Below, piece after piece: positions 26,001-36,591 of a stretch of 64,000 nt of DNA. The notes below the pieces were generated by a model. That model searched no databases. It had not been told where the DNA came from and saw nothing but the letters and a program-made list of their open reading frames with translations. Origin of the DNA: Brachypodius melanocephalos (taxonomy: Eukaryota; Chordata; Aves; Passeriformes; Pycnonotidae). A program made the position numbers and the translations under genes. How positions within the stretch are numbered: position 1 is the stretch's first letter; each line of letters starts with the position of its first letter. The stretch spans positions 1,897,874 to 1,961,873 of the forward strand of contig VZSR01001685.1 of NCBI GenBank assembly GCA_013398615.1, written 5' to 3'.

Positions 26001-26991
26001 AAGTAGCCAGTACCTTGGCCCTATGCCTCTTTTGGAGGATTGGACACTCAGTAGATAATCTTTAAACAACTGACTCTCATAGAAATCCTCCCAATCTTCT
26101 AAACAGCAAGAATCTTGAATTACCACTAAAATGACTTAAAGCATGACCTGCCAGGCTGGAGACATTGGAGAGCAGAACCCGGTATCAGATCTGAAATGGA
26201 CTATATTTTATACTGATAATAGCTCTTTGGAGAAATAAAATTCTGAAAGGAAAATAATCTGTTATTTCTAAGTTGGTTTCGTCCCATGGTTTGTAGTCAG
26301 ATTAAATGGTACATTGCAAAACATTTGTACATCAGAAGAGATCTGACTGGAGACATGCAATTATCTCTATTTTCAAGGCTGTCAGTTTGAAGTACAGACA
26401 AGTGACTCTTTTGACATCATGATGCCTCAATGGCAGAACTAGAATGAGAATTCAACATTTCTGAGTCTTTATTCATGTTTTCTTCATCTGTTACATGACA
26501 GTGACCTCTGTGACCTCAAATATCTCTTGGAAGCTTTTATGACATTTATCTAAAACAAAATTTAATAAAACATTTGATTAATCTTTTAATATCTCTCTAA
26601 AGTTTCTTTTGCCTCTTAAATTATTTGTCTATTACTCTCTCAAGTGAATTCATATGGTTTTGAAGGATTGATAATTCAAGAGTAGGACAATAAATTTTAA
26701 TTCCACACAGACAAAAGTGGCCCTTTTTATGGTAAGGAATTTAACAAGGAGCATGGCCTTGCTTTATTCATACAACAACAGCTTGGTATTAAATCTTCAT
26801 CCACCTTACTATAAAAACATAACCTAAATTGTATGCATAGAACAGTGCACTACTATTACACACATCTGAATATTGTTTGTTATTGAAATAAAGAAGGAGC
26901 TTGATAAATTGTATGCCACACTGACCATGCCTTCAAACTACCTACCTCATGGAAATGTTGAAGAGAAAATAAATACATAGAGATTGAGTGC
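23072..26991. other. Intergenic stretch, no gene recognised
   Basis: AT-rich with no open frame above about 75 codons. A T/G-rich simple tract with TTTG and TTTC units is at about 25362-25438 and ends in a run of seven G. No LINE or LTR was recognised. Confidence 0.6.
25362..25438. repeat. T/G-rich (TTTG)n-like simple tract
   Basis: Repeated TTTG and TTTC units, including GTTTGCTTGTTTGTTTG, run to a GGGGGGG homopolymer. It is an interrupted tetranucleotide repeat without coding potential. Confidence 0.7.
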
Positions 26992-27012
26992 TTTTTTTTT
27001 TTTTTTTTTTTT
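26992..27012. repeat. Poly-T run, 21 bases
   Basis: Twenty-one consecutive T, the longest homopolymer in the window. If it is the complement of a poly-A tail, the retrocopy would be on the minus strand and to its right. The sequence at 27013-27300 does not resemble any transcript or SINE I know. Confidence 0.92.
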
Positions 27013-28394
27013 GGCTAATATTTGTCTTAAAATGTATGGGATATAAAATTGTAATGGTCTCCAAGTCAGTGAAAGATAAAAATATAAGTCTAAGAATTTT
27101 GTTGTTTTACCCTAGTAGGCTTATTCAGACAATATTTATCTAAATTTGAGAGGCATTATATCCTGAGGTATGAAAGACAATTTTACTTAGTTTCAGGGAA
27201 AGGAGTTAAAAACAGAAACAATGCCAATTTATCTTTTCACCTATAAGAAGATATGACTAGAATGCAGAAAATTTATTGCTACTATTCCAGGTATATAAAT
27301 CCTTTATTTTTTTTCTTATTTTACAAGGATGATATTGATCTTAAGAGCTTTGTGAAGGGCCAGATATTCAGCTAACAGAATTATTTATAAAAATGATATC
27401 CTCTTAGTAACGTCTAAGATCACTCAATCATTTCTTATGTTTAGATATAATCTTTTAAATCATTTTCACTCTATTAAAATCATGCATGTGCAGAGCAAGT
27501 TGCTGCTAAGCCTGTTATGCAGACTCTGTCACCTGGAACTTTGCAGAAAAAAATTCAGATCTGTTGGGCTGAGAACTTTGTTTTCTTTCAAATGAATGCT
27601 GGCATGACATTGTACACTTCTCAGAACTCATCAGCTTTCCTAACCATATCTCTGCTGGATCATTCTGAAAGACATGGAGCTGTTATCATATCTGTTCTTC
27701 ATCAGAACAGCTCACAACCTTATAAATCTGATGGGCTGAAACTACATAATGGTTTGGGACAATTTTCACACATTTACATGGCATATTAGTGCAGTCCATG
27801 ATCCTAATAAAAATGAATAAAGAAAATAATTTAATTTTAAAATATTTTTTAGTATTATATAACATTTTAAATTTAATTTTTAAAATCTAGTTTATTTAAT
27901 TTTATTCCTTTAATAAGGTTTCTCTCTTAAAAGCTATGAAAAACATAGCATTTTTCCCAGTTATTAATCAGCTAGTTAGCCATCTGTATTTTTCCTCTTT
28001 GCACGATGCAGGCCAAAATTATTCATCTTACTATGTCTTTTCCTCATTTGGAGACACAAAATCTAGTAACCAAACTGTAATCAAGACCAAAATTTGAAAA
28101 TTATGATTCTTGACTCTGCCTAATGGGAGTTTCATTAATCTCATTTGCAACTGAAAGCTTCAAGGTTTCACCTTGAATGACTTCCTAGAAAAAAAAACTT
28201 GTAGTGCAAAAACCATCAAAAAAAGTCCTGAAAGAACGAAGACCTACAAGTAAATACTTCTCATGCAATTCACTCTCTCAATTTTTTGTTTTTTATATGA
28301 TCATCTCACTTGCACGTGCATATGCACTGTGTACCTCTCTGGTTCAGATCCTAGTATTCACAAAATCAACACAATGGGTTCAACAGGTTCTCCC
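27013..28394. other. Intergenic stretch, no gene recognised
   Basis: AT-rich, with an A/T-only-like patch at 27810-27910. An open frame at 27517-27789 on + (90 codons) has no recognisable motif or family. Confidence 0.6.
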
Positions 28395-29370
28395 TGCTAG
28401 CCAAGCATGTGTTCCTCTCTTAGAGTCCATGCCGACTACATCCAATGAACTTCTTGTCCTTGCCTGGAAACTATTTGCTCTATCGTCTTTCCAGGGATAG
28501 AGATGAAGCTGACTGGCCTGTAATCCTGTATCCTCTTTCTTGCCCTTCCTGCAGATTGGAGACAGTCCAGTCCTTGAGCATCTTTCTCAACCATTATTGT
28601 TTCACAAAGATAATCAACTCCCCATTACAATGACAACAACCAGCTCCCTCAGCACTTGTGGGTGCATCCCACCAGAGCCCAGAGAATTATGTATGTCCAA
28701 TTTTCTTATATATGTCCATTTTTTCTTATGTATGTCCAGGTTTTTTGTGTACGTTCAGCTTTCTTATGCATTCCCTGATTTGACCTGCTTCCAGCAAGTG
28801 TATATTCTTGTTTCTCCAAACTTTTGCCCTGGTATTCCTAAAAGCTGATCTTGCTAGTAAAGTCTGAGGTGAAGACACCATTCAAGACCATGGCCTTTTC
28901 CATATCCTTTGTCACTGGGGCCTCCACCCCATTTAGTAGAAGACTCAAACTCCACTTGGGTTTTTTTTTGTCTGCTATGTAATTATAGAAGCCCTTCTTG
29001 CTGCTTTTGTTCCTGGCCTGATTAAATTCCACTTGAGTCTTGGCTTTCCTAGCTGTTTCTCCTCATGCTGAGGCAATGTCTCTGTATTCCTCCCAAATTA
29101 CCTGTCCTTACTTCCACCCTCTGTAGAATCCCTTTTTGCACTTGAGTATTGCCAGGAAGTCCTTGTTCACCCATGCAGGCCCCCTAGGATTTTTACTCAA
29201 TTTCCTGCTCAGTGGACCATTCTAGAGCTCAGAGAAAACCACTGAATAGTAATTAACCAGCAGATTTGGGGGTGACTGAAGTCCCTATAAGGACCAGGAT
29301 CTGTGAATAGGAAACTGCTTTTAATGTATGCAGAAGTCATTATCCACTTGTTCATCTAGTATCCCCAGAG
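28395..29370 (-). mobile_element. Internal fragment of CR1 LINE ORF2 (endonuclease motif, linker, start of reverse transcriptase)
   Basis: On the minus strand the order is that of CR1 ORF2. An endonuclease block related to G-D-F-N-H-P-D-I-C-W lies near 29290-29258, then the linker with K-K-G-F-Y-N-Y near 28995-28970, L-N-G-V and V-T-K-D-M-E-K-A near 28935-28890, the H-P-x-V-L-R-E-L block near 28680-28640, and D-K-K-F-I-G near 28460-28440. Directly next to the endonuclease block the sequence jumps into the linker. The intervening hundred-odd residues of a normal ORF2 are missing, so an internal deletion has occurred. A 19-20-base unit is repeated four times at 28687-28763. The fragment has stops and lacks both the 5' part and the 3' UTR. 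The 64-codon frame at 28838-29032 on the minus strand is a remnant of the true frame. The + frames 28204-28848 are antisense. Confidence 0.85.
28687..28763 (-). repeat. Four-copy 19-20-base tandem repeat inside the CR1 fragment
   Basis: Units start at 28687, 28706, 28726 and 28745 on the + strand with the pattern TTATGTATGTCCAxTTTTC. CR1 elements normally have this segment once (reverse-transcriptase start, coding for a short hydrophilic stretch after the H-P motif). The expansion therefore arose in this copy after insertion or in its immediate source. Copies differ by a few bases, so it is not recent. Confidence 0.8.
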
Positions 29371-31394
29371 TAAGATTTTAGCCAATCTCCTTTTCCATCC
29401 ATGGATTTAATGCTCCTGTTCTGTTGCTTCTTAGTTCATAGAGTACTCCTTTCTTTTCAAGTGTAAAGAGCCTCATTTTTCATTCAGATTAAATACAGTA
29501 AAGATGATAATTAAGCATATTTCCAGTATTTGAAAGACTTAAATCAGTTCAACTACTTCTGTGAAGCACAAATCTCACTGCATCTGTAAATGGAGATTAC
29601 TGTCAGAAAGTACAGGAGATAGGCTTAACATCACTTGACATTTTCATTCTTTTTTTTTTTATGTTTGGTTGGGGTTTTGGAAAACTAAACACAGTTCTAA
29701 AATGACTATGTGAATAAAATACCCCAATTATTTACTCATTCAGAAAACAGACTACAAGATACTTTATAGAGTAGAGTCTAAATGAAAATTCCTGCTCACA
29801 AAAGAAATAAGTTAACGGAGCAGTATCCTACAATGCCTTAACAGAGTTAAAAAAAAATAAGTGTTTCTGATTTTATTTATTGAGAGAAAATATTTATACA
29901 TCAAAATGCTCTTTGCTTCTAGCCACAATATGATCAACATTATGTTGTTTTGGGTAGAAAACATTCTTTGTTTATAAGTAGCAGTTATTGCTTACACCTC
30001 ATTTAGCATGCATACTTCAGTTATATTTGTTTTTATACAGCAAAAAATTTTTGATGTAAATCTTTAAAGGAGTATCTTCTTATTGTCTCTCATGAGAAAA
30101 AAAATTTCATTTTCTTAACTCATCATAAAGAATTTAGTCTAAAACCACATGATAGGATTTAAGCATTTACAGCCATAGGAAAAAAGAAAACACACTCCAT
30201 TGTACAGGAATATGCTATAATAATGAGCTATTACCTCGTTGGAAACAAGGTAATATTACTATTTGCAGCAGCATCTACAGCTATACATAAACATAATTTC
30301 ACATACAAAACTTGAGTGCTACGTATTTTAACATGCATTTTAAAATTTATTTCACTTGAGAATAACAAATCTAAAGAAAAAATGAACCTCTTTATCCTTG
30401 AAATTGTAGACTTCACTAACAACTCACTGCCAATACTGTTTGGAATCACACTTACTTGCCTTGATCACTTCAATGATTCCTGTCCTAAACAGTGTACAAA
30501 ATAATGAGAAAATCTGACAGCACATCAGATTATTGCATTAATCTGCATAAATCAGATTTAATATTATCTACATGTCAAATATCCCTTCAAAACCTGCTAG
30601 GTTAGGGTATGGCTATGTAAATGTACCCCTAAGAGGAGCAGTGAAAATTAATATGTGTTATACAGTAAAATGAAAAGCAGCAGAGTCAGAAAAACTACAT
30701 TTTCATTTTTCTAGGAGTCTCAAAATACAAATAATCATATTGCACATTTCATCTGAATATACAAGATAATTTCCTGACAATGAAACAGAGAAAACAACAA
30801 ACTGCTTTTGTGGTGTGTTAAAGACATACTGGCTGTATCATTAAGTACAATTCTTTTGTGCAATGCATATTAACAGTGAATATGTTGTATTTAAGTGCTA
30901 TCTAAATAAACTTACATTAGCATTAGTCTTATCTCTTTATTCCTACTTCTCAGATTTAAAGTGAAAACAGGATCTTCATGTTTTTTGCTAAATTACTGAT
31001 AAGTGGCTGTCTTAGGAAAAAAAAATATAAATAAATGTGATACTTTAAAAATTCTCTCTCCTTTTATACAGGTTTTTTTTAAGAGCAATAAAGGAAAACA
31101 TATTCTTCCAGTACTGTAGGCAGGCATTTTTCATGTGTTTTACTTATTACTCCAGAAAGATCAGAGAGAAGGTTTTTACTGAGCATCAGGGAATTCAATA
31201 AGTAAACAATATTATAGGCTTGAAGCCTGTATTTTAACACAAATAGAACCATTCCACATGACTGGTATTTTTATTAGAAAAAAACCCTTACAGTACCACA
31301 ACATGTCTATTTTAGTAAAGGAAGTAAAATTATTTTGTAGTTATTTCTTATATAAACGCTTTCCTGACATTGAAGGAAATGTGTCAATTAATTT
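29371..31394. other. Intergenic stretch, no gene recognised
   Basis: AT-rich with short T and A runs. A small hairpin lies at 30229-30255 (12-base arms with one mismatch, TATTACCT against AGGTAATA at the outer ends). No open frame above about 72 codons. Confidence 0.6.
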
Positions 31395-31453
31395 CAGAAT
31401 CAAAAAGTCATAGAAGTGCTGAGGTTGGAAGGTGCCTCTGGAAAAGGTCTAGT
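31395..31453 (-). mobile_element. Short CR1 LINE 3' tail remnant
   Basis: The + strand reads CAGAATCAAAAAGTCATAG, then GAGGTTGGAAGGTGCCTCTGG and a GGTCTAGT block. That is the complement of the CR1 3' terminus (tail, then the GGTCCCTTCCAACC-like segment). Only about 60 bases are clear. A weaker continuation to about 31500 is possible. The GC-richer sequence at 31530-31800 that follows was not recognised. Confidence 0.7.
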
Positions 31454-33784
31454 AGAGAGGTACCCTTATCATTAAAATATGTTTGAGCAGGCATCTCAAA
31501 TATATGTGTAGTCATTTATAAAGTACTACTGTGCCTTACTGATGCTGTGCAGACACTATTGATAAAAATAAAGACAGGGTTCCTAATGCATACTGCAATT
31601 GGAGTCTTTTCCCTGGAAAGACATCCCTGCTGACCATAGCGATCCTTGTTCTGCTACACAGAGTTTTAAAGAGCTTGGAACCTGTGACAGCTGAAGTCAT
31701 GAGCAGTTGCATCTGTGCCCCTGAACTACAAAGCAACCTCTTGGGTCACCTCTGTAAGGAGTGGTGGTCTTCACATTAAGGCCAGGGAAGATTGTGAAAA
31801 AGCAATCTATGAGACAAAGTTTAGTTCTTCCAGCCTAAATGAGACGGTTGAAGGTTTTACACAGGAATATATAATGAGAATTTGATCTTAAAATAGACAA
31901 ACAGAAGGCCAAACTTAACCGAACAAAATACCCAAATCCAAAATACTCAAAACAAGCCAAAAAATCCTATCAGTGCCCACCATCCCGTATTTTCCTGTTA
32001 TTCCTTCCATTTCCTACCCTTTCTTTGAAATCTCTTTGCTTGGGTCTGATCTTTGTGTGGATTTGACTGTCAGAAATTCAGTCAGAGGAAATGAAAAACT
32101 GAACAAAAGCTCAAGGAAAAATAACATTTATTCTTCAGGATAAGAGAATAACTTCTTTATTTTTACTTCAGCTCCACGTGAGTTTTTGTGCATAGTGGTT
32201 TTTTAAAAGGGTCATATTGTTTGATAAGAAAATGTTTATCCTTACACACCTTATTAGAAAGAAACTCAAGGTTAATGGTAGGGAGAGGCCTTTGTTGCAA
32301 TGTATCATGGCTATGACTACAAAAGGACTATTATAGGTCTCAAAATACAGCTTGTGATTCACCTCTCCCTGTCCCTTTCCATGAATTTAGAGGAGAGCAA
32401 ACACAGAATTTCCAAATACCTCTAGATGAAGAGTGATCCTTGAAATGAAATGCAACAATGAAAGTCCAGACATTTTGCAGAGAATGAAAGGCAGCTACTT
32501 TCATGGTCTTACTAAAGATACTTTGCTCACAACAACAGCAACAACAACAAGAACCTTTTACTCTGAGACTGTTGTGAGAGCATTTACTGAGGCAGATTAT
32601 TTTCATAAAGAGGAAAGATGGAGAAGCAGGAAGAATAAATACCTTGCACATACAGATTTAAAGGTAAAGATTGATTTCTTTCACATAATGTCTTGAAGGA
32701 AGTATAAAATGAAGTATTCATGAGGATCTTATACCTGAATTAAAAAAAAAAACAAACTAGTAAAAAATTATTTACAATTAAAATTAATTAACAAATATGT
32801 CTTGCTTCTGGACAATATTTTATAGACAGCTAACTGTACTTTTATTCTCTTCTTGATATCAATTTTAATTTATAACACCTTCAGTTCTCCCCAAAGTAAA
32901 TAATCTGAGACTTGAGAAAAAAATCAGCTTCTTTTGATTTATACTAACATGGCTGCTGAAACTTGCTTAAACATATTTTAAAAAATATTAAGATTTTACT
33001 GTAAAACCATGCCATGTTTTACAGATTAGTCTGTCAGGATCGCAATGATTTACAAATACAGACATTTCAAATTTTATACATACACACACAGAGACAGGAA
33101 AGCAAATATGTGTATAGAGGAAAGATATAGAAAGAACAGTATCAGCAATGGATTAGTCTGATCCATGTCTAAATTCAGATATAAGCCTTGATTAATTTCC
33201 AATAAATATATAAATTTTCCAAGCCTTGCCAGCCAAGTGCTTCTGATAAAATAGTATACTACTAGTAATTTCTACTTTGATGTACCTCAGCTTTTGAATA
33301 TTTTAGCTCCCTAGGATTTCCTGAGAATTAGCAGTATTTTAGCTTCAGTTTCAAGCCATTCTATTACTTTTTTTGCATTTATTGGTTTTCCTAGTTTTTC
33401 TTGATACTCTATTTTTAGCTTGGTGTAAGCATGCTGTAGATTTTGGAGCTACTTTTAACTAAGAACAGAAAACAAACACAACTAGGACTCCAAGATCCTA
33501 TCTAGAGTTACTCCAAGGTATCTGACTATTGCTGGGGAAAAAGCATTATAATGTTCCAATATGTATGGACAAAGACATTATATAATGATACCTTGGTGGG
33601 GTTTTTTTTCTTTTTAATCTGTATCTGTCCACATTCGCTAGGTCTAGGGTAAGACTTTCAGAGGTAGAGACTTTTTAAAGAACTATTAAAAATATTCCTG
33701 CTTTATTTGTGCTAATAAAATGCATTTATATTTTCAAATATCTTTTTGTATTTGAAATATAAGCAATGACAGAAGCGATTTGGG

Positions 33785-33800
33785 AAAAAAAAAAAAAAAA
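33785..33800. repeat. Poly-A run, 16 bases
   Basis: Sixteen consecutive A. No retrocopy was recognised upstream. Confidence 0.85.
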
Positions 33801-35050
33801 GTAGATATTTTTACAAAATCCCACTGTGACACCGTCACTATTATCTTGTGTTGTCCTACCAATCCTGTGCACAATCTGCTATTTTCTCCTGAACATTAAT
33901 GTTATATATGTACATTGAGACAATACCATCCCTCCCTTGTGTTAGTTGTTGGCACTTGGACAGAAATAATAATTTTTTTGTATGTGGAGTAATGATAGTA
34001 TGGTTTATTTAATGTTTTTATCTTGTAGATGCAAATGATGGAATCAGCTTTTAAAATTAAAAAACCCCAACAATGTAGTCTATAAATGTGTGAAAGTGAC
34101 TTAAGAGCAAATGCTGTTCTTTTAATCACATTGGGTTTGGGTACCATTAGGCTTAAAATGTGCGGTACCATTACACTCTGGTGAGAGGAAACAGAAAAAG
34201 GGAACGTTACGCTAAACAACATAGAACATAAATAAAATGAAACTTGATTGAAAGTAAAATTTGAAGGAACCTGCCTCACCAGCTGCAAAGTTAAATAACT
34301 ATTATTGACTACGATAGTGTTAATTTTTCTTGGTATTGAAAAAAGTTACATTAGTGATTATAGCAAAGAAATGGTCCATATTTCCCATCTCCACCATCTA
34401 TTACAGTAATTTTCAGCTCCCATAGTTCACAAATGGTCAACAATACGTCAGAATGACATTTGTAATGACTGAACTGAATAAAATTTGTTTTGAGCTTCTA
34501 AGTGCAGTGAACTAATAATTTCTAGACCTTGAACACTCGTACCTCATCCAATGTATTGATGTTGCATGTGCGACTTGTTAGATAACAGAAATTTTCAGAG
34601 AGACATCCACTTTAGGATGAAATGAACTGTATCTTAAAATACCCCATTCTGCTAAATTAAGTTAAATGAGTTTCATTATTTGTACCCAAAGTTACATTTG
34701 AAGTCTGAGCTGCATTCATGCAGGCAGGAAATATGTATACTGAAAGAAAGACAAAATCGGTGTTTCTATTCAATTAAAAGTAACTGAGAAATGCTACCAT
34801 TATAGAAAATAGCTATTACATAGTAAATGGCTTTTAAAATACAGTCTATTTTTCAGCTAATTGCTGTTACCAGCTCACATCCAGAAGACCAAGGTTACAC
34901 AACCCACTCCCTTTCACATAAGATGTGAAAATATTCACCCTCTTTTAGAGACTAGACCCCAATCAGTAATATTAATTACCTACAAACATAAGTTAGAATT
35001 CTTCTGTAATTTAGTATTAAGAGTGCTTAATTCCCTCCCTTTCCTCACAC

Positions 35051-35086
35051 AGATATATATATAGATATATATATATATATATATAC
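35051..35086. repeat. Interrupted (AT)n microsatellite
   Basis: AT repeats interrupted once by AG, about 36 bases in all. Confidence 0.92.
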
Positions 35087-36064
35087 AATTTTGTCAGGAG
35101 AAGTGGCCTGGAATACTCTAAGAACCTTGAAATAGGTTATTGAATCTATGACTCTCAAAGCTGACAAGATTTCCTCCAAACACTTGAAAATACTTACATC
35201 TGATTCTCTGACAGAACCAGAGCACTTTAGAGAAAATAGTGTCTTATAAAAAGCTATGATTAAGTAAAAGCAAAGATTAAAAATTGATTGAGCAAAAAAC
35301 TAGTATACAAAGTTTCAGAATCTGAATTCTGAATGCTGAAATATGATTTTAAAAACTGTTTTAATTCCCTTACGTGTCTATATTTTACCTGCTGCAAATT
35401 TCTTCAGCTGCTATAAACACATGCATTAATATATCTAAAACAGTTTATAGGATTCTATTTATCAGTTCTGCATTCCATAGCAATTGGTGCAAGAATATTG
35501 TCTAAATGAGGGTAGCTGTCTTTATTTACCTAGGGACCCAGAAATTAATGTTACATAGATGGTTTGAATGCCATGAGACATTCAAGAGTCACCAGGACTC
35601 ACAAAAGTATCAGTCCCAGAAGATCACTGATTCTCAGAAAAGCAGAAAAATGTGCACTAGAGACAAAGAACAATTTCCTTATTATCTGGAACACAGTGTT
35701 TACTTTTGGGGTGACTAAATAAAAATTTATTTTTCTGATGGTGACCTCTCCTTTGTAAGTCAAGTTGATGAGAGAAGAAATGGGCAAAGTTTAATAATGG
35801 CAAGCAGTGACACCATTTATCCACACTAGATTGTTTCAGTCCTACAAACACATGGAAAATTAATCTCAAAAGTCATAGCTGCAGAAGGAAACAGAAATGA
35901 TTTCTCAACCTGAGTGTAACTTTCAGTCTAGAAATTAGGTAAAGAATCTGCAGCAGTGCCTGCTTAAGCCATCAGCACTCTATGGCTGATCTGAAGGGCT
36001 CATATACTTTACTACATAACATCCTGCTATGTTTGCTGGGCAGAGGTTCTGTCAAATAATTAGC

Positions 36065-36090
36065 GGGGGGAAGGGGCTGGGGTAGGTGGT
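36065..36090 (+). other. G-rich cluster (possible two-tetrad G-quadruplex)
   Basis: Runs of six, four and four G, followed by GG pairs, are separated by two-base AA, CT and TA spacers. Three runs reach GGG and further runs are only GG, so the canonical four-times-GGG pattern is not met. It stands out because the surrounding DNA is AT-rich. Confidence 0.4.
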
Positions 36091-36370
36091 GCATGGAGTG
36101 GTTGTAGTGCAAGATGGGATAACTCACTGATAGCTTAAGATAGTGAGGTCAGGACATCCTGTGGGATTTGGAATATAACTCATTTTGCTCTCACGAGTAA
36201 TGTGATAGCAGAGAGTAGGAATTGTGGATATTGGAGACGTATATCTGCCTATTGATGCCCCAAGCTGGCAAAGAGTAACGGACTGCTGAATTTTCTAAGT
36301 GTCACTGCTGTTAATGTTTCTCAAGTATTAACCAGCCAACCACTGATGGCTGAACATTAAAATCTGATGA

Positions 36371-36591
36371 ACAAGGAGTTCCACCTGAACACAAGGAAGA
36401 ACTTTACTTTTGGTCAAGTGCTGGAACAGATTGCCCAGAGAGGTTATGGAATCTCCCTCACTGGAGATATTCAAGGCACATCTGGATCCAGTTCTGTGCC
36501 ATGTGCTCTAGGATGACCCTGGCTGAGAAGGAAGATTTGCCCAGATGACCCAACTGTGCTCCCTTGCAGCCTCACCTATTCTGAGATTCTG
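36371..36591 (+). mobile_element. CR1 LINE 3' UTR fragment, complete to the tail
   Basis: The order on + is that of avian CR1: AAGGAGTTCCACCTGAACAC, GGAAGAACTTTACTTT, a GCTGGAACAGATTGCCCAGA block near 36420-36440, GAGGTTATGGAATCTCC, a GAGATATTCAAGGC block, TGTGCCATGTGCTCTAGGATG near 36500, and a terminal CTATTCTGAGATTCTG. The copy is 5'-truncated. The first block encodes the ORF2 stop-proximal end in intact elements. The segment between TGCTCTAGG and the tail is more decayed than the first half. Confidence 0.9.

Larger units (their letters stand above)
31454..36370. other. Intergenic stretch with microsatellites, no gene recognised
   Basis: It contains an (ACA)n-like run at about 32531-32552, a 16-base A run at 33785-33800, an interrupted (AT)n tract at 35051-35086 and a G-rich cluster at 36065-36090. 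The longest open frame (33902-34288 on minus, 128 codons) has no recognisable domain, an AT-driven composition and no splice or promoter context. I do not call it. Confidence 0.6.

Noticed and set aside
33902..34288. 128-codon open frame on minus
   Set aside because: No domain, signal or family recognised. Codons follow local AT composition and nothing suggests exons around it.
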